Source: JANQJA01 sp040880285
GTDB taxonomy: Bacteria > Pseudomonadota > Gammaproteobacteria > Pseudomonadales > Azotimanducaceae
NCBI GenBank assembly: GCA_040880285.1
Contig: JBBDIT010000055.1
Location: 124,001-188,000, forward strand
Length of the DNA: 64,000 nucleotides
Reading direction: 5' to 3'
In this document: piece after piece, positions 42,844 through 52,022 of the stretch
Numbering within the stretch: position 1 is the stretch's first letter
Layout: every line of letters starts with the position of its first letter
Made by a program: the position numbers and the translations under genes
Notes under the pieces: model-generated
Database searches by the model: none
What the model was told of the DNA's origin: nothing
Seen by the model: the letters and a program-made list of their open reading frames with translations, nothing else

Positions 42844-43695
42844 ATGAGCACACATATCCAGCCAATCGACCAGCTATCCCCGGGGGGTAACCTTGAGGCA
42901 TACATTCAGTCGGTGAACACGATTCCGCTCCTGACGCCGGAAGAAGAGCGTAAATTGGCACAGAAACTGTATTACGAGGAAGATGTAGAGGCGGCACGAC
43001 AGCTGGTTATGTCGCATTTGCGGTTCGTGGTCTTTATCGCGCGCTCCTATGCCGGTTATGGCCTGGCCGAAGCAGACCTCATACAGGAAGGGAACGTCGG
43101 CCTGATGAAGGCAGTCAAGCGGTTCAATCCGGAATACGGTGTGCGTCTGGTGTCTTTCGCGGTCCACTGGATCAAGGCCGAGATCCACGAATTCATTCTC
43201 AAGAACTGGCGGATCGTCAAAATTGCCACGACCAAGGCGCAGCGCAAACTCTTTTTTAACCTGCGCAGCTCTCGCAAAAGCCTGGGCTGGATGAACGAGC
43301 AGGAAGTCGCGGATATTGCCGATGCGCTGGGTGTTGAGCCCAAACACGTGCGCCAGATGGAAGGACGTCTTTCGTCCCAGGATGAGTCATTCGACGGCGC
43401 TCCTGATGACGACGACGAGGTGTTCACGAGTCCTGCACGCTATCTTGAGGACGTCGGTACCAACCCGGCTGATCTCGCAGAGAGCGAAGATGAGGCCCAT
43501 TCGTCCCACCGGTCGCTGGAACTCGCCTTCGAAAATCTGGATGAACGGTCCCGGGAAATTGTGCGGAGCAGGTGGCTGGACGATGACAAGTCCACGCTTC
43601 ATGAACTGGCAGGCCAGTTTGGTATCTCGGCAGAGCGTGTGCGACAAATCGAGCAGAGTGCGCTCAAGAAGTTACGTCAACAAATCGACGCTTGA
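42844..43695 (+). CDS. rpoH: Heat-shock sigma factor RpoH (sigma-32)
   Basis: A 283-residue alternative sigma factor for heat-shock genes. Region 2 is LRFVVFIARSYAGYGLAEADLIQEGNVGLMKAVKRF, split around LAEADLIQEGN. The RpoH box is QRKLFFNLRSS. The region 4 helix-turn-helix is LHELAGQFGISAERVRQIEQ. Regulation likely includes DnaK/FtsH-type control and an mRNA secondary structure, but no ROSE or simple thermosensor can be asserted from the leader. The order ftsY-ftsE-ftsX-rpoH is classic. Confidence 0.97.
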   Translation: MSTHIQPIDQLSPGGNLEAYIQSVNTIPLLTPEEERKLAQKLYYEEDVEAARQLVMSHLRFVVFIARSYAGYGLAEADLIQEGNVGLMKAVKRFNPEYGVRLVSFAVHWIKAEIHEFILKNWRIVKIATTKAQRKLFFNLRSSRKSLGWMNEQEVADIADALGVEPKHVRQMEGRLSSQDESFDGAPDDDDEVFTSPARYLEDVGTNPADLAESEDEAHSSHRSLELAFENLDERSREIVRSRWLDDDKSTLHELAGQFGISAERVRQIEQSALKKLRQQIDA

Positions 43696-43699
43696 CCCG

Positions 43700-44080
43700 A
43701 TGTTCAAACTGATATTTGTGTTTGCGGCAGTCAGCGGGCTGGCGAGCGTTGTGCTTGGCGCGTTTGCGTCTCACGGCTTGAAAGGGTCATTGGACGATCG
43801 CCTGCAACACGCTTTCGAGACTGCGGTTTCCTACCAGATGAGCCACAGCCTTGCGTTACTCCTGGTCTGTATCCTGATGGAGCAATGGGGGCGACACTGG
43901 GCCCTCAACTGGGCCTCCTGGGCCTTTACGGCTGGCATTGTCCTTTTCTGCGGTAGCCTCTATCTCCTCACGCTGACCGGCCTCAAGTGGCCGGGACCGG
44001 TTACGCCGGTGGGCGGCCTGGCTTTTATCCTCGGCTGGGCGTTGCTGGCCGTTGGTATCTGGAAGAATGCGGTGGTTTAG
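43700..44080 (+). CDS. DUF423 family membrane protein (YgdD-like)
   Basis: A 126-residue integral membrane protein with four hydrophobic segments. The start FKLIFVFAAVSGLASVVLGAF, then the segment ASHGLKGSLDDRLQHAFETAV, and the C-terminal TPVGGLAFILGWALLAVG are typical of DUF423. Its role is unknown. An upstream open frame (from 43316) runs inside rpoH in another frame and is not real; the ATG at 43700 gives the family length. It lies four bases behind rpoH and three before trmB. Confidence 0.9.
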   Translation: MFKLIFVFAAVSGLASVVLGAFASHGLKGSLDDRLQHAFETAVSYQMSHSLALLLVCILMEQWGRHWALNWASWAFTAGIVLFCGSLYLLTLTGLKWPGPVTPVGGLAFILGWALLAVGIWKNAVV

Positions 44081-44083
44081 CCC

Positions 44084-44749
44084 ATGCGGGAAAGCAAGGA
44101 GCATGCTCGCGGTATTAAATCCTTCGTGATCCGTGAAGGGAGAATGACCGGGGGACAGCGTCGCGCCCTGATCGAGTATTGGGATGACTATGGCATGGCT
44201 TGCGAAGGCGTTGTTGAGCCGGAGAAGGTATTCGGCAACGACGCCCCGGTGGTCGTTGAGATCGGATTTGGCATGGGGGATTCGTTATTCGAATTGGCCA
44301 CATCCAATCCGGATACCAACTATATTGGCATCGAGGTGCACAGACCCGGTGTCGGTCATCTCCTGATCAAGGCAATGGATGCCGGCCTTTCGAATCTCAA
44401 GGTGATCAACGCCGATAGTGTGACCGTAATGGACAAGTGCATTCCCCATGCATCGATTGATCGTATTCAAGTCTTCTTTCCTGACCCCTGGCATAAGAAA
44501 CGCCATCACAAACGTCGTCTGGTCAATCGCAATTTTACGAGCTTGTTGGTGGACCGACTAAAGCCAGGCGGGCTTGTGCACATCGCAACCGACTGGCGTC
44601 CGTATGCACAAGCAATTGGCGAGGTCATGCTCGAATTTCCTGAGATGACGCCGGTGGAGCCGCCGATCCGGCCAGTCACCAAGTATGAAAGAAGGGGTGT
44701 AATGCTGGGGCACAAGGTTACGGATCTCGCCTGGCGCAAGGTCCAGTAA
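44084..44749 (+). CDS. trmB: tRNA (guanine46-N7)-methyltransferase TrmB
   Basis: A 221-residue enzyme methylating G46 of tRNAs. Motif I is VVEIGFGMGDSLFELA, and the family motif is IQVFFPDPWHKKRHHKRRLV. The N-terminal RSFVIREGRMT-like segment (here KSFVIREGRMTGGQRR) is also usual. Located three bases from DUF423 as the last gene of this run. Confidence 0.96.
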   Translation: MRESKEHARGIKSFVIREGRMTGGQRRALIEYWDDYGMACEGVVEPEKVFGNDAPVVVEIGFGMGDSLFELATSNPDTNYIGIEVHRPGVGHLLIKAMDAGLSNLKVINADSVTVMDKCIPHASIDRIQVFFPDPWHKKRHHKRRLVNRNFTSLLVDRLKPGGLVHIATDWRPYAQAIGEVMLEFPEMTPVEPPIRPVTKYERRGVMLGHKVTDLAWRKVQ

Positions 44750-44844
44750 GGCCAGGGAAGTCCCAGGTGCCCGGTAGTTGTCAACTGGTGCTAAAGGTGT
44801 TTTAGTCGACTCGATCACTCAATTCCAGCAAGGGGAGACGCCTC

Positions 44845-45171
44845 ATGCAATACGTGAACGAGAGTTTCAGGAACCAGCGGGTAGAACTGGATGGCAAAAT
44901 GTTTCGGAACTGCGAGTTCGAAAACTGCGAACTCGTCTTTTCCGGTGATCGGCCCCCGACGTTTTCGGATAACAGATTCGTCGACACGGTATTCGTGCTG
45001 ACAGGTGAAGCCACCAGGACCATGTACCTCCTGTCGAACCTCTATCATGCGGGCGAAGGTGGGAAGGAAGTGGTTGAAAACATCTTCGACGACATTCGTA
45101 ATCGCAGGGTACACGGCCACGAGATCCATACCAAAGTACCGAATACCAGGGATCACAGTCTGGCCGGCTAG
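44845..45171 (+). CDS. Hypothetical pentapeptide-like protein
   Basis: A 108-residue protein. The segment QRVELDGKMFRNCEFENCELVF resembles short pentapeptide-repeat-like turns (FRNCEFENCEL), as in a common family of small bacterial proteins of unknown function; later residues (TMYLLSNLYHAGEGGKEVVENIFDDIRN) are helical. No signal peptide. An AAGGGGAG site precedes the ATG. It is convergent with hemW with about 30 bases between. It may not belong to the trmB operon, from which it is 95 bases away. Confidence 0.6.
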   Translation: MQYVNESFRNQRVELDGKMFRNCEFENCELVFSGDRPPTFSDNRFVDTVFVLTGEATRTMYLLSNLYHAGEGGKEVVENIFDDIRNRRVHGHEIHTKVPNTRDHSLAG

Positions 45172-45201
45172 CCGAGACTCTATGCGTCTAACCGCGAATT
45201 T

Positions 45202-46380
45202 CTAACCTCGAATGATTGTGTCGGGGTCTTCAATGGCAATGAGCATGTCATTGAGGTGATTGATGCCGAGAGCCGTTGGCTTGCAGTGATCTCCATCCAC
45301 TATCAGCAAACCACGTCGACGAGCGTCCTGCAGGAAGGATTCGATTTTTGCGCGGGCAAGCCCGGTGCGTTGCTCGAACAATTTGAGGTTGAAGCCGTCC
45401 ACTAACCGCAAGGCGTTCATCATAAATTCGAGCGGTAGATCCGGGGTCTCAACTTGTTGTCGGTGAGTATTTGCGCCTGCAAGGCCTGCAAGGCCTGCAA
45501 GGCCTGCAAGATAGTCCTTTGGTAGACGGCTCTTTCTAGTCCGCATGATTCCGTAAGCGTTACTGAGTTTGCCGTGGGCGCCGGCACCAATGCCGATATA
45601 GTCACCGAATTCCCAATAATTGATGTTGTGGCGACTGCGCCTGCCGTCCAGTGCAAATGCGGAGACCTCGTAGCGCTGGTATCCGTGGGCGGCCAGCAGA
45701 TGGATCCCGGCATCATAAATGTCCCAGAGTGTATCCTCGTCAGGCAATTGCGGCGGGCGTTTGTAAAACGCGGTATTGGGCTCGATGGTGAGCTGGTACC
45801 AGGAAATGTGCTCCGGCCCCAGCGCGATGGCGGTTTCGAGATCGGCCAGGGCCTCCGTCACGGTCTGGCCGGGTAGGCCGTGCATAAGGTCGAGATTGAC
45901 GTTATTGATACCTGCCTGCCGTACCGACCCATAGGCGGCGCCTGCCTCTTCGGCGGTGTGGATACGTCCGAGGGTGGAGAGGTGGCGCGGACTGAAACTC
46001 TGGACTCCAAGGCTGATCCGGTTAATGCCGGCCGCGCGGAATCCGGCAAACTGATCTCCAGTCTCCGTGTTCCCCTGTATGGCCCCCGGATTCGCTTCCA
46101 TGGTGACTTCAGCCTCATGGCTGATACTGACAGTGGAGCGGACGCCAGCCAGAAGGCGTGCGATTGCTTCCGGTGAAAACAGGTTGGGTGTGCCGCCGCC
46201 GATAAAGATCGAATCAATCGCTCTATTGCCACAATCCTGCTGGTGAGAACGAAGGTCTTTCAGTAGCGCATCAACATATTCGTCTTCCGGAATAACACTT
46301 GCTTCGTGTGAATTGAAGTCACAGTAGGGACATTTTTTTACACACCAGGGAAGATGAATATAAAGCGACAGAGGAATCAT
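45202..46380 (-). CDS. hemW: Radical SAM haem chaperone HemW
   Basis: A 392-residue HemN-like radical SAM protein acting in haem trafficking. The cluster motif CxxxCxxC is WCVKKCPYCDFNSHE near residue 12-26. The usual GGGTPNLFSPEAIARLL and NLDLMHGLPGQT are present. Near residue 290-302 it carries four LAG units from a 9-base repeat (see repeat at 45475), an insertion next to the conserved Arg-Lys/Tyr region. It begins seven bases after the rdgB stop. Confidence 0.93.
   Translation of the reverse strand: MIPLSLYIHLPWCVKKCPYCDFNSHEASVIPEDEYVDALLKDLRSHQQDCGNRAIDSIFIGGGTPNLFSPEAIARLLAGVRSTVSISHEAEVTMEANPGAIQGNTETGDQFAGFRAAGINRISLGVQSFSPRHLSTLGRIHTAEEAGAAYGSVRQAGINNVNLDLMHGLPGQTVTEALADLETAIALGPEHISWYQLTIEPNTAFYKRPPQLPDEDTLWDIYDAGIHLLAAHGYQRYEVSAFALDGRRSRHNINYWEFGDYIGIGAGAHGKLSNAYGIMRTRKSRLPKDYLAGLAGLAGLAGANTHRQQVETPDLPLEFMMNALRLVDGFNLKLFEQRTGLARAKIESFLQDARRRGLLIVDGDHCKPTALGINHLNDMLIAIEDPDTIIRG
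45475..45510 (-). repeat. Four 9-base tandem repeats inside hemW (LAG units)
   Basis: Four perfect copies of GCCTGCAAG (on the plus strand) follow each other. In hemW they encode LAG four times in a row. Such perfect in-frame repeats can slip by whole codons, changing protein length without frameshift. They lie next to a loop region of HemW, where length change could be tolerated. Confidence 0.85.
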
Positions 46381-46387
46381 CGATGGC

Positions 46388-46981
46388 TTAAATCGACATT
46401 AACGTTTTAAGTTGGGCCAGTGCCAGTGCCCGATGGCTAATTTGATTCTTCGTCTCTGATGTCAGTTCAGCGACTGTCTTGCCAAGTGGAGGAACCAGAA
46501 ATAGTGGATCGTACCCGAAGCCATTGCTGCCTCGTCTCGCCTGTATGATCTCACCCTTGAGTGTCCCGCTTGCAATAACCGGTGCCGGATCCCGTTCGTG
46601 TCGCATAAAGACAATGACACAATGGAATTGTGCACCACGACCCTCGGATGGAATGTGGGAAAGCGCATGCAGTAACTTTTCATTGTTGTCATGATCTGTT
46701 GCGTCCTCGCCTGCATAACGAGAGGAATAGATGCCCGGCGCACCGTCGAGTGCCGCGACTTCGAGCCCCGAGTCATCTGCAATCGCTGAAAGCCCACTTT
46801 CGCGGGTTGCGTTCCTGGCCTTGATGATCGCATTTTCGACAAAAGTTAAACCGGTTTCTGGTGGCTCGGAGATCGCGAGTTCGCGCTGGGAAACCAGTTC
46901 GAGAGAGGCGGGTAAAACGGCCCGGATTTCAGCGATTTTATGTTCGTTACCGCTTGCGATAACAATTTTTGACAAGGCCAC
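46388..46981 (-). CDS. rdgB: XTP/dITP pyrophosphatase RdgB
   Basis: A 197-residue house-cleaning enzyme hydrolysing XTP, dITP and ITP. Motifs: IASGNEHKIAEIRAVLP near the N-terminus, and DDSGLEVAALDGAPGIYSSRYAG and GFGYDPLFLVP. The start codon is GTG at 46981, whose G is shared with the TAG stop of the DUF4426 gene (TAGTG), so translation is coupled. The length is usual. Confidence 0.96.
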   Translation of the reverse strand: MALSKIVIASGNEHKIAEIRAVLPASLELVSQRELAISEPPETGLTFVENAIIKARNATRESGLSAIADDSGLEVAALDGAPGIYSSRYAGEDATDHDNNEKLLHALSHIPSEGRGAQFHCVIVFMRHERDPAPVIASGTLKGEIIQARRGSNGFGYDPLFLVPPLGKTVAELTSETKNQISHRALALAQLKTLMSI

Positions 46982-47397
46982 TACTGTGCACCTTTATAAT
47001 ATTGTCGGGTGAATTTTAACGAATAGGTCTCGCTGCTATTGACTGGTGTTACGTCGATTGCAAATCTTATAGTATCCCGTTGGTCGATAATCTGGCTGGC
47101 AAGGTAATAAATGGCGTCTTGTTCCTTTACTTCAACAAAGTTGAGGTCAAATAGCTGGTTTAACAAATTAGTCGCAGAGCCCTTAATTCTTGCGGCAATC
47201 GGTCGACCATTCTGCAAGATGACGATGTTGGTGACGATTCTCCGGTCACTGCGTACTATGCCATGCACCCCGGCCACTTCGGCCGGGACCAGACTACTTT
47301 TAAACGTGGTGTAGTGAATATCGTAATCCTGCCATCTGACTCGTTCTGCAAGACTCTGGTTGCACACCAGTAACAGTAAGACCAGCAGATATTGCAT
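46981..47397 (-). CDS. DUF4426 family periplasmic protein
   Basis: A 138-residue exported protein with a signal peptide (about 1-17, MQYLLVLLLLVCNQSLA). The remainder is beta-rich; the segment YDIHYTTFKSSLVPAEVAG is typical of DUF4426. Function unknown. In Pseudomonas genomes a DUF4426 gene sits between rdgB and metW, so the location supports the call. Here metX/metW are absent and yggT follows after 15 bases. It overlaps rdgB by one base. Confidence 0.85.
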   Translation of the reverse strand: MQYLLVLLLLVCNQSLAERVRWQDYDIHYTTFKSSLVPAEVAGVHGIVRSDRRIVTNIVILQNGRPIAARIKGSATNLLNQLFDLNFVEVKEQDAIYYLASQIIDQRDTIRFAIDVTPVNSSETYSLKFTRQYYKGAQ

Positions 47398-47412
47398 CAG
47401 GCGCTGTTCTGG

Positions 47413-48009
47413 TCATAGGCCAAGGATCAGCCCTCCTGGTATCCGCAGGAATTGATATGCCAGGGGCTCGATAACCAGGATTTTATCGATAATGGTGATG
47501 GCGACAAAAACCAGGATGATTGAAAAATCCAACCCACCCATCGGGGGCAGAAGCTTGCGCGCTGGTGCACAGATGGGCTCTGTCAGCTGGTGTACCAGGA
47601 TCAGTGCCGGATGTCCTGAGGCGGGTGCAATCCAACTGGCAATGACCATGATGATGAGTGAGAAGAAGTAGATATCAAAGATCAGGGAAAACAGGCCAAT
47701 CAGCACCCAGGCAATATAAATAGGATGAAAAATCACGTTGCCATAGAACATCATGATCAGCATCACGGCGATCAGCTGGATTACAAATGCGACAGCAAGG
47801 GTAGCAAGGTTTATACCGTAGACGGTCGGTAGCACTTTAGACAGTGGCCGGATTGCCGGGTCGGTGACCTTGACGATGGCCTGGGAAATGGGATTGTAGT
47901 AGTCAACTCGCGCGACCTGCATCAGGAACCTCAGCATAATCACGATGACGTAAAGGCCGAAAAAGGTCTGTACGAGATATGCGCCAGCCTGGGCGAGGTT
48001 TGCACTCAT
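47413..48009 (-). CDS. yggT: YggT family membrane protein
   Basis: A 198-residue integral membrane protein with two YGGT modules (about 10-90 and 105-185), each with a hydrophobic pair and the ending PxxRPLSKVLP or PARKLLPPMGG. Members of the family have been linked to envelope function and osmotic stress in bacteria and to chloroplast division-like roles elsewhere; the role here is not known. It precedes proC on the map, in the yggS-proC-yggT order. Confidence 0.92.
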   Translation of the reverse strand: MSANLAQAGAYLVQTFFGLYVIVIMLRFLMQVARVDYYNPISQAIVKVTDPAIRPLSKVLPTVYGINLATLAVAFVIQLIAVMLIMMFYGNVIFHPIYIAWVLIGLFSLIFDIYFFSLIIMVIASWIAPASGHPALILVHQLTEPICAPARKLLPPMGGLDFSIILVFVAITIIDKILVIEPLAYQFLRIPGGLILGL

Positions 48010-48122
48010 AGGAAATAGCCTTCTGATTGTAAGGTGATGGTTTCAAGTAAATGTCTGCCAGAGTCGGTGGCTTCCGGGGTGCCCCGGTTTGTCCGGACCG
48101 CATTATATCGTTTCAAAATACA

Positions 48123-48926
48123 TTAAGTCCCGGATAGCTCGATCGACCGACGATAGGCTGCCTCAATGGCACGATCGAAGTCTTCCGGCAAGCCTGCGTC
48201 CAGTAAGGTATTGATGGCGGCTTCGGTGGTACCCCCTTTCGATGTGACATTGTGGCGCAGTGTGGCGGCCTCATCGTCACTGCCGATAGCCATACGTGCC
48301 GCACCCAGTGCGGTTTGTAACACCAGTGTACGGGCCATTTCTGTTGACAGGCCAAGGCGAGTCGCAGCTGCCTCCATGGCTTCCATCACGAGAAAGAAGT
48401 AGGCCGGGCCACTCCCTGACACTGCGGTGACAATATCAAGGTCGGCCTCGGACTCGAGCCAGGCGGTTTTACCAACGGCGGCCAGCATGCTTCTCCCAAT
48501 CTCCTTTTGCTGGTCATGTACATTACCGTTGGCGTACAGGCCGGTCATCCCGGTTTGTACGAGGGCGGGCGTGTTGGGCATGCAGCGGATAATGGCCGCG
48601 TCTTGCCCAAGTGCGCCTGCAATACTGGCTGTAGTGACACCTGCAGCCACACTGACGATCAGCTTGTCGCGTGCAAGTGGCGCGAAGTCAGTCGCCACCG
48701 GTATGACCAGGTCGGGTTTGACGCAAATGACGACGACATCCACCTGCTCAACCAGCCGGTGGTTTGCCGAGAGCTTTTGTATATCATCAGGCAATTGGGC
48801 CAGCTGGTGGGCTGATGGATCTGCCGCATAGATGAGCGACGGCGCATGACCGTGACTGATGAGCCCGCCAATTATGGCCCGGGCAATGTTGCCAGCGCCG
48901 ATGAACCCCAGTTTTACGTCTTCCAT
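48123..48926 (-). CDS. proC: Pyrroline-5-carboxylate reductase
   Basis: A 267-residue reductase for the last step of proline synthesis. The dinucleotide-binding N-terminus is KLGFIGAGNIARAIIGGL, and the C-terminal signature is MRHNVTSKGGTTEAA-like (here LRHNVTSKGGTTEAAINTL). It uses NAD(P)H. It lies between yggS and yggT with short gaps, the common order in gammaproteobacteria. Confidence 0.96.
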   Translation of the reverse strand: MEDVKLGFIGAGNIARAIIGGLISHGHAPSLIYAADPSAHQLAQLPDDIQKLSANHRLVEQVDVVVICVKPDLVIPVATDFAPLARDKLIVSVAAGVTTASIAGALGQDAAIIRCMPNTPALVQTGMTGLYANGNVHDQQKEIGRSMLAAVGKTAWLESEADLDIVTAVSGSGPAYFFLVMEAMEAAATRLGLSTEMARTLVLQTALGAARMAIGSDDEAATLRHNVTSKGGTTEAAINTLLDAGLPEDFDRAIEAAYRRSIELSGT

Positions 48927-48952
48927 ACCTGTCCCTGTCTATCTAGTGTGCG

Positions 48953-49654
48953 TCAGCCTCTTGGTCCAAAAATCGCCGTACCAATCCGGAGCCAGGTCGC
49001 GCCCTCGGCGATCGCCGCTTCCAGATCGTTCGACATACCCATAGACAAGTCGTCAAACCCGTCCAGGCCATCACCGAAGTGTGACTGGATATCATCACGC
49101 AGGATGTGCAGTCGACGAAAGGCTTCCCGTTGGCGATTGAAATCGGGATCGGGCTCAGGTATCGCCATGAGTCCGCAAATCTCGAGCCTCGGATAATGCA
49201 GCATGGTGTCGATGAGGTCGAGGACCGCGGCCGAATCGACACCGGCCTTGCTGGATTCGCCACTGATATTGACCTGGACCAGTACCTTGATCGGCGGTAA
49301 CGTGTCAGGGCGCTGATCGTTCAACCGACGCGCAACCCTGGAGCTGGCCACCGTATGAACATAAGTAAAGTTCTCTGCGATAGCACGGGTTTTATTGGAC
49401 TGAATAGCCCCGATATAGTGCCATTGGATATTCTCCACTGATACCGCTTTGATCTTATCGAGGCCCTCCTGCAGGTAATTCTCGGCGAAATGGCGTTGCC
49501 CTGCGTGCCAGGCATCTTCGATCATGGAAACCGGTTTGGTCTTGCTGACGGCTAGCAGCTTTACTTCGGAGACGGGGCGCCCGAAACGTGTACAGGCACT
49601 GGTGATCCTGCTGCGAACCGCCTCTAGCCGTTCTGAAATGTGGGTTTCTGCCAT
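48953..49654 (-). CDS. yggS: PLP homeostasis protein YggS
   Basis: A 233-residue COG0325 PLP-binding protein. PLP Lys lies in VKLLAVSKTKPVSMIEDA near residue 36, and the phosphate-binding segment SMGMSNDLEAAIAEGATWLRIG is close to the C-terminus. The protein balances PLP and related amino-acid pools, with no enzymatic reaction known. It is divergent from pilT. Confidence 0.95.
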   Translation of the reverse strand: MAETHISERLEAVRSRITSACTRFGRPVSEVKLLAVSKTKPVSMIEDAWHAGQRHFAENYLQEGLDKIKAVSVENIQWHYIGAIQSNKTRAIAENFTYVHTVASSRVARRLNDQRPDTLPPIKVLVQVNISGESSKAGVDSAAVLDLIDTMLHYPRLEICGLMAIPEPDPDFNRQREAFRRLHILRDDIQSHFGDGLDGFDDLSMGMSNDLEAAIAEGATWLRIGTAIFGPRG

Positions 49655-49761
49655 TTAAGGGACCTCATCCCGGCGGCGATGCGCTTTTAGGTAGTGGTGG
49701 TGTCTTGGCTTATTCGATAATACTATTAGCATGGGGAATCAAAAACAGACTGGGAAACCCA

Positions 49762-50799
49762 ATGGATATCACAGAATTACTCGCCTTCAGTGAAAAACAA
49801 GGCGCCTCGGATTTGCACCTGTCCGCTGGACTACCACCAATGATTCGAGTAGATGGTGACATCAGGCGAATTAACCTGCCAGCACTCGACCACAAAGAAG
49901 TCCATGCACTGATCTACGAGATCATGAACGATAAGCAGCGCAAGGACTATGAAGAATTCTTCGAGTGTGACTTCTCGTTTGAAGTGCCGGGCGTCGCTCG
50001 ATTCCGTGTTAACGCTTTTAACCATAATCGTGGTGCTGGCGGGGTCTTCAGGACGATTCCGTCTAAAGTACTGACGATGGACGATTTGGGAATGGGCGAT
50101 GTTTTCAAAAAGATCGCACAGACCCCACGCGGGTTGATCACTGTCACCGGGCCAACCGGTTCAGGAAAGAGTACAACGCTTGCGGCAATGATGGACTTTA
50201 TCAATGATAGTCGATACCAGCACATCCTGACGGTTGAGGATCCAATTGAATTTGTCCACGAGAGCAAAAAGTGCCTGGTGAACCAGCGGGAAGTTCACCG
50301 CGACACGCTGGGATTCAACGAGGCACTCCGAAGTGCCTTGCGTGAAGATCCGGACATCATCCTTGTGGGGGAGATGCGTGACCTTGAGACGATACGACTT
50401 GCCCTTGAAGCCGCAGAAACCGGTCACATGGTTTTCGGAACCTTGCACACGTCATCTGCCGCCAAAACCATCGACCGTGTCATTGATGTGTTTCCTGCCT
50501 CAGAAAAGTCGATGGTACGTTCAATGCTGTCGGAGTCCTTGCAGGCAGTCATATCGCAAACCCTGTTAAAAAAAATCGGTGGTGGCCGCGTTGCGGCGCA
50601 CGAGATCATGCTCTGTACTGCAGCGGTTCGTAACCTGATCCGTGAAGACAAGGTGGCGCAGATGTACTCTGCGATCCAGACCGGTGGTCAGCTGGGCATG
50701 AAGACTCTGGACCAGTGCCTCAGGGATCTACTGCAGAAAAACCTTATCACCAAGGAACAGGCCAGGGAAAAAGCAAAGCTGCCCGAAGATTTTGCATGA
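49762..50799 (+). CDS. pilT: Type IV pilus retraction ATPase PilT
   Basis: A 345-residue hexameric ATPase driving pilus retraction for twitching motility. Motifs: Walker A GPTGSGKST, the Asp box TVEDPIEFVH, Walker B DPDIILVGEMRDLET, and the PilT-typical AVRNLIRED. The upstream in-frame ATG at 49705 would add 19 hydrophobic residues not found in the family; the ATG at 49762 fits MDITELLAFSEKQGASDLHLS. Confidence 0.98.
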   Translation: MDITELLAFSEKQGASDLHLSAGLPPMIRVDGDIRRINLPALDHKEVHALIYEIMNDKQRKDYEEFFECDFSFEVPGVARFRVNAFNHNRGAGGVFRTIPSKVLTMDDLGMGDVFKKIAQTPRGLITVTGPTGSGKSTTLAAMMDFINDSRYQHILTVEDPIEFVHESKKCLVNQREVHRDTLGFNEALRSALREDPDIILVGEMRDLETIRLALEAAETGHMVFGTLHTSSAAKTIDRVIDVFPASEKSMVRSMLSESLQAVISQTLLKKIGGGRVAAHEIMLCTAAVRNLIREDKVAQMYSAIQTGGQLGMKTLDQCLRDLLQKNLITKEQAREKAKLPEDFA

Positions 50800-50865
50800 T
50801 TTTGAAAAAAGTTCCGTCGCGTCTATTTCGACAGGGCACCCGCAATAACGGATTGGTAACACGTC

Positions 50866-52008
50866 ATGATTGATTTTGACAAGCTCTTGAAAGTGGTTGT
50901 TGACCAGGGAGCATCTGACCTTTTCATCACCGCCGGCCTGCCTCCCTCGATCAAGGTCAGCGGTAGAATGATGCCGATGTCAAAGACCCCGCTTACGCCG
51001 GAGCAGTCTCGTGAGATGGTTCACAGCACCATGAACGAGGCCCAGGTTCAGGAGTTTGAATCTGAACATGAGTGCAATTTCGCGATCCACTCACCTGTGG
51101 CAGGTCGTTTTCGAGTGAGTGCTTTTTATCAACGTAATTTTGCCGGCATGGTCTTACGTCGTATTGAATCCATTATTCCGAGCTGCGATGAGTTGCAGTT
51201 GCCAGAGGTCATCAAAAAGCTGTCGATGACAAAGCGCGGCCTGATAATTTTTGTCGGAGCGACAGGCACAGGTAAATCAACTTCTCTGGCGGCGATGATT
51301 GGCCATCGTAATATCAATAGTAAAGGTCACATCATTACAATTGAGGATCCGATCGAATTTATCCATGAACACAAGGGTTGCATGGTGACCCAGCGAGAAG
51401 TCGGCGTTGATACGCCGAGCTTTGAAGTGGCGTTAAAAAATACCCTGAGGCAGGCGCCTGACGTGATCATGGTCGGTGAGATTCGAACCCGTGAGACCAT
51501 GGAATATGCAGTCGCATTTGCTGAAACCGGTCACCTGTGTCTTGCGACCTTGCATGCTAACAACGCGAATCAGGCATTGGATCGTATTATCAACTTTTTT
51601 CCTGCCGACCGGCATGACCAGATCTGGATGGATCTGTCCTTGAACCTTCGCGGTTTGGTAGCGCAACAACTGATACCGACGCCGGATGGCAGCGGTCGCC
51701 GTGCCGCTATTGAGGTGCTGGTTAACACACCGCTGGTTTCCGACATTATTCGTAAAGGTGAGGTTCACCAGTTAAAAGAGCTGATGTCCAAATCTGAAGA
51801 AGCGGGAATGCAGACTTTCGACCAGGCCCTGTACAAACTGTATTCGGCTGGCGAGATCAGCTATGACGCCGCGCTTGCCTCTGCCGATTCGGCAAACGAT
51901 TTGCGTCTCATGATCAAGTTGGCCGGCAAAGGTCCGTCAGAATCCGGTAGTAGTACTGGCCTGTCCCTGGAGTCCAATGAAGACGACGTGTCCGTGCGCC
52001 GGCGTTAA
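50866..52008 (+). CDS. pilU: Type IV pilus retraction ATPase PilU
   Basis: A 380-residue PilT paralogue that works together with PilT. Motifs: Walker A GATGTGKST, the Asp box TIEDPIEFIHEH, Walker B DVIMVGEIRTRETMEYA. The C-terminus carries an extra segment (LSLESNEDDVSVRRR) as in other PilU. It is 66 bases behind pilT, same strand, and is the last gene of that pair. Confidence 0.97.
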   Translation: MIDFDKLLKVVVDQGASDLFITAGLPPSIKVSGRMMPMSKTPLTPEQSREMVHSTMNEAQVQEFESEHECNFAIHSPVAGRFRVSAFYQRNFAGMVLRRIESIIPSCDELQLPEVIKKLSMTKRGLIIFVGATGTGKSTSLAAMIGHRNINSKGHIITIEDPIEFIHEHKGCMVTQREVGVDTPSFEVALKNTLRQAPDVIMVGEIRTRETMEYAVAFAETGHLCLATLHANNANQALDRIINFFPADRHDQIWMDLSLNLRGLVAQQLIPTPDGSGRRAAIEVLVNTPLVSDIIRKGEVHQLKELMSKSEEAGMQTFDQALYKLYSAGEISYDAALASADSANDLRLMIKLAGKGPSESGSSTGLSLESNEDDVSVRRR

Positions 52009-52022
52009 CCGAAGTCAACAAC

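Noticed and set aside
43316..43699. Long upstream extension of the DUF423 frame
   Set aside because: It runs inside rpoH in another frame; the DUF423 family starts at the ATG at 43700.
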